From NCBI RefSeq assembly GCF_029846255.1, contig NZ_JARVWQ010000001.1, forward strand, positions 434,001 to 498,000: DNA of 64,000 bases. The letters are read 5' to 3'. The position numbers and the translations under genes are program-made. The stretch is from Amnibacterium sp. CER49. GTDB taxonomy: Bacteria; Actinomycetota; Actinomycetes; Actinomycetales; Microbacteriaceae. The number at the start of each line of letters is the position of its first letter. The stretch's first letter is position 1. Below are positions 54,246 through 63,424 of this stretch, piece after piece. The notes beneath the pieces are model-generated. The model did no database searches. It saw only the letters and a list, made by a program, of their open reading frames with translations, and was not told where the DNA came from.

Positions 54246-55880
54246 TCAGGACAGGCGCGCCCAGAGGAAGCCGTAGGCGCCGAGCCGGTCGCCCTCGACG
54301 CGCTCCGCGAGCAGCGGCTCGGCACCGACGGCCTTCTTGGGCAGCGGGCGCTCGCCCCCGGCGAGGTTGTGCACCGCGATCACGTCGCCGTAGCGGAACC
54401 CGACGACGGAGGTGTCGGCCTTCAGGGTCTTCGTCCGCGGCGAAGCGATGCCGGGGTGCTCCCGGAACAGCCGGATCAGCGCCCTGGTGAGGTTCAGCAG
54501 GCTGCCCGGATCACCGTCCTGGTCCGCCACGTTCACCGCCCGGGCCCCGTACGGGCCGTCGACGAGGTAGCCGGCCGCCTCGCCCTGGCGGCTCGACGAG
54601 AACCCGCTCGGATCGGCGGTCCACTGCATCGGCAGCCGCACGGTGGAGCGCCCCTCGCGCGACAGGTCGTCGCCCATGCCGATCTCCTGCCCCGCGACGA
54701 GCAGGGGGCTCCCGGGCAGGGCGAACAGCAGGCTCAGCGTCATCCGCAGGCGTGCCGGATCGCCCATCATCGGCGCCCACGCCCGGCGGATGCCGCGCCC
54801 GTAGATGCGCATGTCCGGATCGGGCGCGAAGACGCGGAAGACCTCCTGGCGCTGCGCGTCGGTGAGCTGCGCCATGTTCAGCTCGTCGAGGTTGCGGAGG
54901 AACTGCCGCCAGCCCGCGTGCTTCGTCACCGCCTCGTGGGTGGAGACGGCCCGCAGCAGCGGCTCGGCGTCCTCGGTGGCGAGCGCGTAGGTCAGGTTGT
55001 TGTTCGGGAGGAAGGCGAGCAGCTGGTCGATCCGGTCGGGCTCGACGTACTGCGGCAGCTGCTTCGCCGGCAGGTCGACCTCACCGAGCAGCGCGACGCC
55101 CGGCGCCCGCTCCTGCAGGTACGCACGGAGGTCGTCGAGCCGCTGCCCGAGGTCGGCGTCGGCACCGGGGATGCCGGTCGGCGCGCAGAGCTCGCCTGCC
55201 GCGTCGATGCGGAACGCGTCGGCGCCCATCGCGACCCAGAAGTCGATGATGCGCTTGGCCTCCTCCCACACCGCGTCGGAGGCGATGCGGAGGTCGGGCT
55301 CGAAGTCGTAGAACTTGTGCCGGTAGTACGCCTGCGCCCGCTCCGACCAGCTCCAGATGCCGTCCTCGGCACCGCGCTCGCCGGGAAAGGCGCTCTGCTG
55401 CTCGCTGTCCGGCGGCTCCTCCTCGCTCCAGATGTAGTACTCGCGGAAGCGGGAGCGCGGATCGGACTCCCCCGCCTGGAACCACGCGTGGAGGTCGGAG
55501 GTGTGGTGCAGCACGAGGTCGAGCATCAGGCGGATGCCGCGGGAGTGCGCCTCCTGAGCGAGCCGGCGGAAGTCGTCGAGGGTGCCGACGCGGGGGTCGA
55601 CGCCGAGCTGGTTCGTGATGTCGTAGCCGTTGTCGCGCCGCTCGCTCGGGTAGAAGGGCAGCAGCCACAGGCAGTCGACGCCGAGCGACTCGATGTGGTC
55701 GAGCCGGTCGATGAGCCCCGGCAGGTCGCCGTCCCCGTCACCGTCGGAGTCGGCGAAGCGGAGCACGTCGATGCCGTAGACGACCGAGTGGTGGATCCAG
55801 TCGCGCGAGTCCGACTCGGTGTCGGGACCCTGCTGCTGCCGCGGCGTGCCGCGCCGCTCCCGTTGCTCGCGCTCCGCCAT
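54246..55880 (-). CDS. GH13 alpha-glucosidase / trehalose synthase-like enzyme with altered motifs
   Basis: Glycoside hydrolase family 13 protein of 544 aa, similar in layout to TreS. It has HHSVVYGIDVLRFADSDGDG, LGVDCLWLLPFYPSERRDNG, region I LDLVLHHTSDLHAWF (about 119), region II GADAFRIDAAGELCAPTG with the nucleophile Asp (about 219), region III LLGEVDLPAKQLP with the acid Glu (about 260) and region IV FLRNLDELN (about 327). TreS-type enzymes normally have DLVxNH in region I and FLRNHDEL in region IV; here Asn is His and His is Leu. The three catalytic carboxylates remain. CAGACT lies six bases before ATG 55880. Confidence 0.86.
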   Translation of the reverse strand: MAEREQRERRGTPRQQQGPDTESDSRDWIHHSVVYGIDVLRFADSDGDGDGDLPGLIDRLDHIESLGVDCLWLLPFYPSERRDNGYDITNQLGVDPRVGTLDDFRRLAQEAHSRGIRLMLDLVLHHTSDLHAWFQAGESDPRSRFREYYIWSEEEPPDSEQQSAFPGERGAEDGIWSWSERAQAYYRHKFYDFEPDLRIASDAVWEEAKRIIDFWVAMGADAFRIDAAGELCAPTGIPGADADLGQRLDDLRAYLQERAPGVALLGEVDLPAKQLPQYVEPDRIDQLLAFLPNNNLTYALATEDAEPLLRAVSTHEAVTKHAGWRQFLRNLDELNMAQLTDAQRQEVFRVFAPDPDMRIYGRGIRRAWAPMMGDPARLRMTLSLLFALPGSPLLVAGQEIGMGDDLSREGRSTVRLPMQWTADPSGFSSSRQGEAAGYLVDGPYGARAVNVADQDGDPGSLLNLTRALIRLFREHPGIASPRTKTLKADTSVVGFRYGDVIAVHNLAGGERPLPKKAVGAEPLLAERVEGDRLGAYGFLWARLS

Positions 55881-55928
55881 GGGCTCAGTCTGTCCTGACG
55901 GACGGACCGGCGCGCAAGGTCGGACGAT

Positions 55929-56570
55929 CTAGAGGCGGTACTCGGCGTCGACGACCGCCAGCGCGAGACCGAGCGCCGCCGCGGTGCGCCGCCCGACGCC
56001 GAGCTGGACCGCGGCCTGCAGGTCGTCGGAGGTGTCGACGTCGCGGCGCAGCCGTGCGGGCGCGCGGAGCAGCCGGTGGCCCAGCTGACGGTGCCGCTCG
56101 GCGGAGCCGACGCCGAAGGCGGGCAGCAGCGGGACGTCCGGCTGCGCGGTGATCATCACGGTGCCCGTGCCCTGCGTGTCGGGCACGATGCCGAGTGGCA
56201 GCTCCTCCGCGGCCGCGAGCGTCTCGTCGAGGTCCTCCGTCGTGAGCGCCGGCAGGTCGCCGAGCAGCACGGCCTGGCCGAACTCCGGCCACGACTGCTC
56301 CGCGTACCGCAGGCCCTCGGCGATCGCGTTGTTGAGGCCCGGCCGGCGCTGGATGCGCACCGTCGCGGCCACCGGCAGGGCGAGGTCGTCGACGAGGTCG
56401 GCGTCGTCGGTCACGACGAGCAGCATGTGCACCCGCTCGCTGCCCGCGACCGCGTCGAGGGTGTCGCGCGCGATCGCCTCGGCGAGCTCGGCGCGGTCCG
56501 CCCGCGGGTCGAGCCGGCTCTTGCCGTCGCTGAACCGCTTGATCGGCACGATCACGACCCAGTCGATCAT
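55929..56570 (-). CDS. cofC: CofC/FbiD, phospholactate or PEP guanylyltransferase
   Basis: Nucleotidyltransferase that activates 2-phospholactate or phosphoenolpyruvate with GTP for F420 synthesis. The 213 aa product begins [20 protein letters not shown] (about 4-23), the V-P-x-K-x-x-x-x-x-K-S-R-L motif that binds the nucleotide. [37 protein letters not shown] (about 79-95) and [14 protein letters not shown] (metal-binding G-D-L-P) follow. Its ATG overlaps the cofE stop by four bases, so cofE-cofC are coupled. Confidence 0.93.
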   Translation of the reverse strand: MIDWVVIVPIKRFSDGKSRLDPRADRAELAEAIARDTLDAVAGSERVHMLLVVTDDADLVDDLALPVAATVRIQRRPGLNNAIAEGLRYAEQSWPEFGQAVLLGDLPALTTEDLDETLAAAEELPLGIVPDTQGTGTVMITAQPDVPLLPAFGVGSAERHRQLGHRLLRAPARLRRDVDTSDDLQAAVQLGVGRRTAAALGLALAVVDAEYRL

Positions 56571-57397
56571 CCGTCTCTCCCGTTCCCGACGTCGTCCCCG
56601 GTGTAACCCGCCTGCTCCCGGGATCCTTCCGCATACCCGTCGCGGTAGCCGTCGGCGTAGGCCTCGTCGGTGCCGCGGCGGAACATGTCGTCCGGACCGG
56701 TGCGCACGAGGGTGCGCGCGCCCGGTCCGTCGTCCTCCGTGACGAGCCGGCCGAGGCCGCGCACGAGCGCCACGGGCCGGTTCATGGCCTTGCCCTTCAC
56801 GAGGTCGGCCATCGCAGCGATCTCGTCGGCGACGGCGACCACGGTGACGTCCATGCGGCGCCCCGTCGCGTCGAGGCTGCCGCGGAGGTCGTCGACGACG
56901 GTGATGCCGGCGGCACCGATCGCGACGTCGGTCTGCCCGACCCGCCAGGGGCGGCCGAGCGTGTCGGTGACGATGACCCCGACCGCGACCCCGAAGCGCG
57001 CGCCGAGAGCGGTGCGCAGGGCGCGCGCGGAGGCGTCCGGATCCTCGGGCAGCAGCAGCACGGTGCCCTCGGCGACGTTGCTCGCGTCGACGCCGGCCGC
57101 CGCGCCCACGATGCCGAGCCGGTTCTCGACGATGCGGGTCAGGGCGCCGTTCGGCTGCCGCCTGGTGGCGACGACCCGCACGGTCTCGTCGGTGATGGCC
57201 TGCTCGCGGTCGGCCGCCTCCACCTGCCGTCCCTCGGCCTTCGAGACGACCTTGCTCGAGATGACGACGATGTCGCCGGCCTCGAGCGTGCCGAGCGCGT
57301 CGGCGACGAGCGCCGCGAGGTCCGCCCCCGCCTCGACCTCGCCGATGCCCTCCGGCGCCGTGCAGCGGACGTCCGAGGGCGGCCCGCCCGGCTCCAC
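56567..57397 (-). CDS. cofE: CofE, coenzyme F420-0:L-glutamate ligase (single domain)
   Basis: GTP-dependent ligase adding glutamate residues to F420-0. The 276 aa protein has [20 protein letters not shown] (about 44-63), [20 protein letters not shown] (about 79-98), [20 protein letters not shown] (about 98-117) and [20 protein letters not shown] (about 151-170), all CofE/FbiB N-domain motifs. The C-terminal FMN nitroreductase-like domain of mycobacterial FbiB is absent; a short Gly/Tyr/Asp-rich tail replaces it. GTG 57397 lies five bases after an LLM gene's stop, so it is the second gene of the LLM-cofE-cofC operon. Confidence 0.94.
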   Translation of the reverse strand: MEPGGPPSDVRCTAPEGIGEVEAGADLAALVADALGTLEAGDIVVISSKVVSKAEGRQVEAADREQAITDETVRVVATRRQPNGALTRIVENRLGIVGAAAGVDASNVAEGTVLLLPEDPDASARALRTALGARFGVAVGVIVTDTLGRPWRVGQTDVAIGAAGITVVDDLRGSLDATGRRMDVTVVAVADEIAAMADLVKGKAMNRPVALVRGLGRLVTEDDGPGARTLVRTGPDDMFRRGTDEAYADGYRDGYAEGSREQAGYTGDDVGNGRDG

Positions 57398-57402
57398 GGC
57401 GC

Positions 57403-58404
57403 TCAGCGGTGCACCTTGGGCAGCACGTCGCGAGCGAAGACGTCGATCCACTCGCGCTGGTTCCGGCCGACGTTGTGGAGGTAGATGCTGTCGAACCCGA
57501 GGTCGGCGTAGCGCTGCAGCGCGGCGCGATGCACGTCGGGGTCGGACGAGATGACGAGCCGGCCCTCGAAGTCCTCCGGCCGCACGAGCTTCGCCATCTG
57601 CTCGAACTCGAACGGGCTGCGGATGTCGCCCTTCGGGAACTTCATGCCGCCGTTCGGCCACTCGTGCATCGCGTTCGCGAGCGCCTCCTCGTCGGTCGGC
57701 GCCCAGGAGAGGTGCACCTGGAGCATCCGGGGCGCGGCAGCCGGGTCCTTGCCCGCCTCGCGCTGCCCCTCGTCGAACTTCGCGAAGAGGCCGGAGATCT
57801 TCTCGAGCGGCGCCCCGACGGTGATGAGCCCGTCGACGGAGCGGCCCGCGCGCTTCGCGGTCACGGGCCCGGCGGTCGCGACGAGCAGCGGCGGCCGCTG
57901 CTCCGGCATCGTCCAGAGGCGGGTCGACTCGAGCTTGAAGAACTTCCCCTCGAACTTCGTGTCCTTGCCCGCGGCGGAGGCGGTGAACAGCTTGTTGATG
58001 ATCTCGATCGCCTCGAACATGCGGTTGATGCGCTCGGCGGTCTCGGGCCAGTAGCCGCCGACGATGTGCTCGTTCAGCGCCTCACCGGAGCCGAGCCCGA
58101 GCCAGTGGCGGCCCGGGTACATGGCGGCGAGCGTCGCCGACGCCTGGGCGACGAGCGCCGGGTGCCAGCGGAAGCTCGGCGCGGTGACGCCCGGGCCGAA
58201 GTCGCCCTTCGTGCGCTCCCCCACCGCGGTCAGCACGTTCCAGACGAAGGCGCTCTGGCCCTGCGCGGGCACCCACGGCTGGAAGTGGTCGGCCGCCATC
58301 ACGCCCGAGAAGCCCTTCGACTCCGCGTAGGCGGACAGCTCGACGGCCTCCGTCGGATGGAACTGCTCGAGCATGGCGGCGTAGCCGAACCTCAGGTCTC
58401 CCAC
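57403..58404 (-). CDS. F420-dependent LLM oxidoreductase, glucose-6-phosphate dehydrogenase-like
   Basis: TIM-barrel F420 enzyme of 333 aa, close to the TIGR03557 group related to mycobacterial Fgd1. It has [40 protein letters not shown] (about 32-51), [20 protein letters not shown] (about 96-115) with the cofactor loop, and [20 protein letters not shown] (about 178-197). It may regenerate F420H2 from a sugar phosphate or reduce another substrate. The start is GTG 58404. Being first in the operon with cofE and cofC ties its expression to cofactor supply. Confidence 0.9.
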   Translation of the reverse strand: MGDLRFGYAAMLEQFHPTEAVELSAYAESKGFSGVMAADHFQPWVPAQGQSAFVWNVLTAVGERTKGDFGPGVTAPSFRWHPALVAQASATLAAMYPGRHWLGLGSGEALNEHIVGGYWPETAERINRMFEAIEIINKLFTASAAGKDTKFEGKFFKLESTRLWTMPEQRPPLLVATAGPVTAKRAGRSVDGLITVGAPLEKISGLFAKFDEGQREAGKDPAAAPRMLQVHLSWAPTDEEALANAMHEWPNGGMKFPKGDIRSPFEFEQMAKLVRPEDFEGRLVISSDPDVHRAALQRYADLGFDSIYLHNVGRNQREWIDVFARDVLPKVHR

Positions 58405-58487
58405 GTCCCCCAGTGTCCCACCCGGCTCCCCGCGGACGTCCTGCGAGTGCGCAGCCTCCGGGCAGGTGCGGCGTCTTGCATGGCGGC

Positions 58488-58976
58488 ATGACGGATGGGA
58501 CGACGGAGGCGCAGCGCAAGGTGGCGAGCCTCGTGAAGGGCCAGCGCTTCGCGATGCTGACGACGGTGGACGCGGACGGCACGTTCGCGAGCCGGCCGAT
58601 GGCGATGCAGGAGGTCGAGTTCGACGGCGACCTCTGGTTCTTCTCCGAGGGCGAGTCGCGCAAGGTGTCGCAGATCCACCTGCACCCCGACGTGAACGTC
58701 ACGGTCAGCTCGAACGACACCTGGGTGTCCCTGAACGGCCGCGCCGAGGTCGTGCAGGACGACGCCCAGAAGCGGCGGCTCTGGAACAAGGCGGTCGAGG
58801 CGTGGTTCCCCGACGGGCCGGACTCGCCGAGGATCGCCCTCATCAAGGTGCACGCCGAGGCCGCGGAGTACTGGGACACCCCGGGCGGCCGCGTCGCGAC
58901 GCTGCTGAGCCTCGCGAAGGCGAAGGCGACCGGCAGGCCCTACAGCGGCGGGGAGAACGAGCAGGTCGAGCTCTAG
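58488..58976 (+). CDS. Pyridoxamine-phosphate-oxidase-family (general stress 26-like) protein
   Basis: Split-barrel flavoprotein of 162 aa. It has ASLVKGQRFAMLTTVDADGT, FASRPMAMQEVEFDGDLWFF (about 34-53), SRKVSQIHLHPDVNVTVSSN (about 58-77) and RRLWNKAVEAWFPDGPDSPR (about 100-119), typical of the GSP26/YdaG group that binds FMN or related flavins. The start was chosen at ATG 58488, where homology begins; a longer frame begins at 58413. It is divergent from the LLM operon. The stop overlaps the convergent MOSC gene by four bases. Confidence 0.87.
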   Translation: MTDGTTEAQRKVASLVKGQRFAMLTTVDADGTFASRPMAMQEVEFDGDLWFFSEGESRKVSQIHLHPDVNVTVSSNDTWVSLNGRAEVVQDDAQKRRLWNKAVEAWFPDGPDSPRIALIKVHAEAAEYWDTPGGRVATLLSLAKAKATGRPYSGGENEQVEL

Positions 58977-59629
58977 CCGGCCGCCTTGCGCAGCGACCGG
59001 TCGACGGCGTCGCGCAGGCCGGGGTGCAGGCGGACGAGCCCGATCTCGGCGGCGGTGACGAGGCGTTCGGCGTCGGCCGGGTCCTCGTGCACGAACCATC
59101 GCCCGACGGTGACGCCGTGCTCGGGCCGGTCGATCACCTCGATCGCGTCGCCCGCGCGCAGGCTGCCGGCACGGATCACGCGGAAGTAGGCGCCGGGCGC
59201 GCCCGCCGCGGCGAAGGTCGCGACCCAGCCGCGGATTCCGAGCCGGCGCTCGAACGTGCCGCACGGGTTGCGGGGCGACGTCACCTCGAGCAGCGCGCCG
59301 CCGATCCGCCAGCGCTCGCCGATCACCGCGCCGGTCACGTCGACCCCGCGGGTGCGGAGGTTCTCGCCGAAGAGGCCGGGCGGCACCGCGCGGCCGAGGT
59401 CGGCGGCGAACCGCTCCGCGTCCTCCTCCGCGTAGGCGTACACCGCCTGGTGCTCGCCGCCATGGTGCTGCCGGTCGGCCTGCACGTCGCCGAACAGCCC
59501 GAAGCGCTTCGCACGCACGGGTCCGTCGACCGGGCGCTTGTCGATGCCCGTCACGCCGTTGCCGCGATCGGGCAGCAGCGCGTGGACCCGGCAGACCGCG
59601 ACGACGAGGCCGCTCCCGCCGTCAGCCAC
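58973..59629 (-). CDS. MOSC-domain protein (YiiM-like)
   Basis: Second MOSC protein of the window, 218 aa. It shows [40 protein letters not shown] (about 55-74), [20 protein letters not shown] (about 84-103) and [20 protein letters not shown] (about 114-133) with the conserved cysteine, then [10 protein letters not shown]-like [20 protein letters not shown]. This is the YiiM arrangement, known for reduction of N-hydroxylated compounds together with an electron donor. Its 5' end overlaps coaD by eight bases. Confidence 0.9.
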   Translation of the reverse strand: MADGGSGLVVAVCRVHALLPDRGNGVTGIDKRPVDGPVRAKRFGLFGDVQADRQHHGGEHQAVYAYAEEDAERFAADLGRAVPPGLFGENLRTRGVDVTGAVIGERWRIGGALLEVTSPRNPCGTFERRLGIRGWVATFAAAGAPGAYFRVIRAGSLRAGDAIEVIDRPEHGVTVGRWFVHEDPADAERLVTAAEIGLVRLHPGLRDAVDRSLRKAAG

Positions 59630-60116
59630 GGCGCGGCCCGTCGGGCTGCAGCGCGTCGGCGACGACGGCGGGGACGTAGGGACGGATGTCGCCGCCGAGC
59701 GACGCGACCTGCCGCACGAGCGAGCTCGACACGTGCGCGGTGGCGGGATCCGCGATGAGGAAGACGGTCTCGATGCCGGCGAGGTCGCGGTTCACGATCG
59801 CCATCGACGTCTCGTACTCGGTGTCGCTCGGCGTGCGGATGCCCTTCACGAGCGCCTGCGCGCCGACCCGCGTGCAGTAGTCGACGAGCAGCCCCTCGGT
59901 GAGGGCGTCGACGACGACGTCGCCGGCGATGTCCGCCCGGTCGATCGCGCGGCGGACGAGGTCGACGCGCTGCTCGAACGGCAGCAGGCCGGCCTTCGCG
60001 GGGTTGTGGGTGACGAGCACGTGCAGCCGGTCGACGAGCCGCGCGGCGCGACCGACGATGTCGAGGTGCCCGAGCGTCACGGGGTCGAACGATCCGGGGA
60101 CCACGGCGACGCGCAT
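59622..60116 (-). CDS. coaD: Phosphopantetheine adenylyltransferase
   Basis: Penultimate enzyme of coenzyme A synthesis: ATP plus 4'-phosphopantetheine gives dephospho-CoA. The 164 aa protein has [20 protein letters not shown] (about 3-22, T-x-G-H nucleotide motif), [40 protein letters not shown] (about 91-110) and [20 protein letters not shown] (about 131-150, I-S-S-T/S-x-R region). TAGCGT six bases before ATG 60116 sets a leaderless start. Confidence 0.97.
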   Translation of the reverse strand: MRVAVVPGSFDPVTLGHLDIVGRAARLVDRLHVLVTHNPAKAGLLPFEQRVDLVRRAIDRADIAGDVVVDALTEGLLVDYCTRVGAQALVKGIRTPSDTEYETSMAIVNRDLAGIETVFLIADPATAHVSSSLVRQVASLGGDIRPYVPAVVADALQPDGPRRG

Positions 60117-60122
60117 GGCGCA

Positions 60123-60128
60123 ACGCTA
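60123..60128 (-). promoter_or_regulatory. -10 hexamer TAGCGT for leaderless coaD
   Basis: Minus-strand TAGCGT, six bases before ATG 60116, between recG and coaD. Confidence 0.55.
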
Positions 60129-60143
60129 TCGGCGGCCCGCGCG

Positions 60144-62324
60144 CTAGTTCTTGTCGAGGAAGGCGCGCGTGTCCTCGTCGCTCGAGCGCTCGATGGCGGC
60201 CCGGAGCGCCGGGTAGTGCTCGAGCGACGGGTCCTGCTCGAGCACGTGGGCGGCGGCGTCGCGAGCCTCGGCGATGATGTCGCCGTCGCGGGTGACGCGC
60301 AGCAGCTTCAGCTGCGACCTCGTGCCCGACTGGTTCGCGCCGAGCACGTCGCCCTCGCGGCGCAGCTCGAGGTCGGCCTGCGCCAGGTCGAAGCCGTCGG
60401 TGGTCGCCGCGACCGTGGTGACGCGCTCGTGCCCGACGGTGCCCTCGGGGGCGGTCGTGACGAGCAGGCAGAGCCCGGGCAGGCCGCCGCGACCGACGCG
60501 GCCGCGCAGCTGGTGCAGCTGCGAGACGCCGAACCGGTCGGCGTCGAGCACGACCATGAACGTGGCGTTGGCGACGTCGACGCCGACCTCGACGACCGTC
60601 GTCGCGACGAGCACGTCGATCTTCCCGGCCGCGAACTCGCGCATCACGGCGTCCTTCTCGTCGCCCGACATGCGCCCGGTGAGCGCCTCGACGCGCCGCC
60701 CGGCGAGCGCGGGATGCGCTCGGAGGTCCTTGAGCGTGCCGGCGACCGTGGCGCGCGGCTGCGTCTCGTCGTCGGCGGGCAGCAGCTCGCCCTCCTCCTC
60801 GTCACCGCCGATCGCGGGGCAGATGACGTAGCCCTGCCGGCCCTTCGCGGTCTCCTCGCCGGCCCGGCGCCAGACGTTCGGCATCCAGCCGGGCTTCTCG
60901 GCCAGCGGCACGACGTAGGACTCGATGGGCGCGCGGCCCTTCGGCAGCTGCCGGATGGTGGAGGTCTCGAGGTCGCCGAAGACGGTCATCGCCACGGTGC
61001 GCGGGATGGGCGTCGCCGTCATGACGAGCGTGTGCGGGGCGTTGCCCTTGCGGCGCAGCAGCTCGCGCTGCTCGACGCCGAACCGGTGCTGCTCGTCGAC
61101 GACCACGAGCCCGAGGTCGTAGAACTCGGTCGACTCGGACAGCAGCGCGTGCGTGCCGACGACGATGCGGGCCTGCCCCGTGACGAGGCGGAGCGCGGCG
61201 CGGCGACGGTCGGCGGCCGGCATCTGGCCGGTGACGAGCGTCGGCATGAGCTCGGCGGCGAGGTCGGGTCCGAGCGAGGCGGCGATGGAGCGCAGGTGCT
61301 GCGCGGCGAGCACCTCGGTGGGCGCGAGCAGCGCCGACTGGCCGCCCGACTCGGCGACCGCGAGCATCGCCCGCAGCGCGACGAGCGTCTTGCCGGAGGC
61401 GACCTCGCCCTGCAGCAGCCGGTGCATCGGCACGTCGCCCGCGAGGTCGGTGGCGATCTCGGTGCCGACGAGCTTCTGGTCGTCGGTGAGCTCGAACGGC
61501 AGGCTCGCATCGAAGCGCTCGAGCAGGCCGCCCGGCTGCGGCGTGCGCGGCGTGGCCGCGAACATGGCGCGGATCGCGCGTCGCTGCAGCAGCGCCGTCT
61601 GCAGCAGGAACGCCTCGTGGAAGCGCAGCGTGCGCTTCGCCTGCATCCAGTCGCCGTCGTGCTGGGGCTGGTGGATGCGGCGCAGCGCCGGCTCGTAGCC
61701 CATGAGGCGCGCGGTGCGGCACACCTCGAGCGGCATCGGGTCCTCGAGCCCGACGAGGTGGTCGAGCACGAGCCCCATGACCTGCTGGATCTTCCACGTC
61801 TCGATGGCCGCCGACGCGGGGTAGATCGGCACGGGCAGCTCGGCCCAGCGGCGCGCCGCCTCGGCGTCGAGCGCGGGGTCGGGGGGCGCGTCGCCCTCGC
61901 TGTCGAACAGCTGGTAGCGCGGGTGCATCAGCTCGCGCATGCCCCGGTAGACGCGGACCTTGCCGCTGAACATGCCGCGCACACCGGCCTGCAGCGCGCC
62001 GGGCTTGTCGGGGTCGACCCGGAACGGCTGGTTGAAGAAGACGAGGGTGAGGGTGCCCGACCCGTCGGAGATGAGCACCTCCTGCCGGGTGCCCCGGCGG
62101 CCCATCATCGGCCGGGACGCGGCGCGGAGCACGTCGGCGACGACGGTGACGTCGGTGTCGAGCGGCAGGGCGTCGAGGCGGCTCACCTCGCCGCGCTTCA
62201 CGTACCGGCGCGGGTAGTGGCTCACCATGTCGCCGACCGTGTGCAGGTCGAGCGACTTGGCCAGCACCTTCGCGGTGCGCTCACCCACGATCGGCGCCAG
62301 CTTCTGATCGAGCGGCCCCGGCAT
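60144..62324 (-). CDS. recG: ATP-dependent DNA helicase RecG
   Basis: Helicase that reverses stalled forks and remodels branched DNA. The 726 aa product has the N-terminal wedge/OB domain (about 60-160, VADVLRAASRPMMGRRGTRQ), motif I LLQGEVASGKTLVALRAML (about 308-326), DEQHRFGVEQREL (motif II, about 416), MTATPIPRTVAMTVFGDL (motif III) and motif VI-like HQLRGRVGRGGLPGLCLLV (about 607). The Walker A variant GEVASGKT fits the consensus. ATG 62324 has TAGCAT six bases upstream. Confidence 0.97.
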   Translation of the reverse strand: MPGPLDQKLAPIVGERTAKVLAKSLDLHTVGDMVSHYPRRYVKRGEVSRLDALPLDTDVTVVADVLRAASRPMMGRRGTRQEVLISDGSGTLTLVFFNQPFRVDPDKPGALQAGVRGMFSGKVRVYRGMRELMHPRYQLFDSEGDAPPDPALDAEAARRWAELPVPIYPASAAIETWKIQQVMGLVLDHLVGLEDPMPLEVCRTARLMGYEPALRRIHQPQHDGDWMQAKRTLRFHEAFLLQTALLQRRAIRAMFAATPRTPQPGGLLERFDASLPFELTDDQKLVGTEIATDLAGDVPMHRLLQGEVASGKTLVALRAMLAVAESGGQSALLAPTEVLAAQHLRSIAASLGPDLAAELMPTLVTGQMPAADRRRAALRLVTGQARIVVGTHALLSESTEFYDLGLVVVDEQHRFGVEQRELLRRKGNAPHTLVMTATPIPRTVAMTVFGDLETSTIRQLPKGRAPIESYVVPLAEKPGWMPNVWRRAGEETAKGRQGYVICPAIGGDEEEGELLPADDETQPRATVAGTLKDLRAHPALAGRRVEALTGRMSGDEKDAVMREFAAGKIDVLVATTVVEVGVDVANATFMVVLDADRFGVSQLHQLRGRVGRGGLPGLCLLVTTAPEGTVGHERVTTVAATTDGFDLAQADLELRREGDVLGANQSGTRSQLKLLRVTRDGDIIAEARDAAAHVLEQDPSLEHYPALRAAIERSSDEDTRAFLDKN

Positions 62325-62330
62325 GTCCTC

Positions 62331-62336
62331 ATGCTA
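62331..62336 (-). promoter_or_regulatory. -10 hexamer TAGCAT for leaderless recG
   Basis: Minus-strand TAGCAT, six bases before ATG 62324, in the divergent region shared with rsmD. Confidence 0.55.
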
Positions 62337-62385
62337 GAAGGGGGCACCGACCCGGCGGGGGCGCGAGATGCGGAAGGCTGGTGAC

Positions 62386-62952
62386 GTGCCGAGGATCATC
62401 GCGGGCTGGGCGGGCTCCCTGCCGCTCACCGCTCCGGCGAGCGCGACGCGCCCGACGAGCGACCGCGTCCGTGAGGCCCTGTTCTCGGCCCTCGCCGCGC
62501 GCGACGCGATCGAGGGGTCCCGCGTGCTCGACCTGTACGCGGGCTCGGGCGCGCTCGGGCTCGAGGCCGTGAGCCGCGGCGGCACGAGCGCGGTGCTCGT
62601 CGACCGGAGCAACGGCGCGGCGAAGGCGCTCCGCGAGAACGTGGCGCGGCTGCGCCGGGGCGCGCCGCCCGGCTTCGACGTGCGGATCGTCGTCAAGACG
62701 GTCGGCGGCTACCTGGCTTCCCTGCCGGCCGAGGCGCGCTTCGACCTCGTCTTCCTCGACCCGCCCTACGACCAGCCCGACATCGCCCTGCTCGGCGACC
62801 TCGAGGCGCTGCACCCGCATCTCGAGCCGGGCGCGGTCGTGGTCGTCGAGCGCTCGGCGCGCGGCGGCGCGCCCGCCTGGCCGGAGGGCTTCGAGCCGGA
62901 CCGCGTGCGCTCGTACGGCAACACCGCGCTGCACCTGCTCGAGGCGGTCTGA
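62386..62952 (+). CDS. rsmD: 16S rRNA (guanine966-N2)-methyltransferase RsmD
   Basis: SAM-dependent rRNA methyltransferase of 188 aa. It has PRIIAGWAGSLPL at the N-terminus, PTSDRVREALFSALAARDAI (about 24-43), the SAM loop VLDLYAGSGALGLEAVSRGG (about 49-68) and the catalytic FDLVFLDPPYDQP (N/D-P-P-Y, about 121-133). GTG 62386 with GGAAGG eight bases upstream matches the family start; an ATG 18 bases upstream is the alternative. It is divergent from recG and adjacent to coaD/recG, as is usual. Confidence 0.95.
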   Translation: MPRIIAGWAGSLPLTAPASATRPTSDRVREALFSALAARDAIEGSRVLDLYAGSGALGLEAVSRGGTSAVLVDRSNGAAKALRENVARLRRGAPPGFDVRIVVKTVGGYLASLPAEARFDLVFLDPPYDQPDIALLGDLEALHPHLEPGAVVVVERSARGGAPAWPEGFEPDRVRSYGNTALHLLEAV

Positions 62953-63424
62953 CCCCGCCGCCGATTCGGCCGAGCGGCGTTCCCGCCACGGATTCGGACC
63001 GGGGGCGGAATCGGGTGCGGTCGACCGAATCGGTAGCGGGCACCCGGCGCCACGATCCAGGCCGAGCGGTCCACCCGACAGGGATGCAGGACCGGCGATC
63101 CTGCGGGCGTGCCTTCGTCCTGAGTTCCTGCAGCCGCACCGCTACCCCCCACGGATTCGGCTCACCCGCCTGTGCGCCACGGATTCGGACCGGGGACGGG
63201 ATCCGGTGCCGTCGACCGAATCGGTGGCGGGCGGGGCGCCAGGACCCGGGCCGACCGGAGGTTCCGACGGCACCCGGTGCCGTCGGCCGAGTCGGCGGCG
63301 GGCACGCGGTGCCCCGATTCAGGCCGAGCGGTCCACCCGACAGGGATGCAGGACCGGCGTCCCTGAATACGTCTCTTCGTCCTGCATCGCTGCAGCGGCG
63401 GGGAGTCCCGTCACGGCTCTGACG
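62953..63424. repeat. Repeat family A, region c: two full copies, a partial one, and a 39-base direct repeat
   Basis: This 472-base gap between convergent rsmD and thiL has no plausible gene. Copy c1 has its core at 62962-63033 (CGATTCGGCCGA ... TCGACCGAATCG), copy c2 at 63152-63223 (CGGATTCGGC ... TCGACCGAATCGG), and GTGCCGTCGGCCGAGTCGG near 63278-63296 is a fragment. Between and after them a 39-base sequence starting AGGCCGAGCGGTCCACCCGA occurs identically at 63059-63097 and 63321-63359. GGATTCGGACCGGGG appears in both copies and, with A for G, at 13708 and 13879. Confidence 0.75.

Noticed and set aside
62953-63424. Short genes between rsmD and thiL
   Set aside because: Open frames of 60-140 codons exist on both strands, but they run through repeat family A copies and translate to Arg/Pro/Gly-rich sequence.
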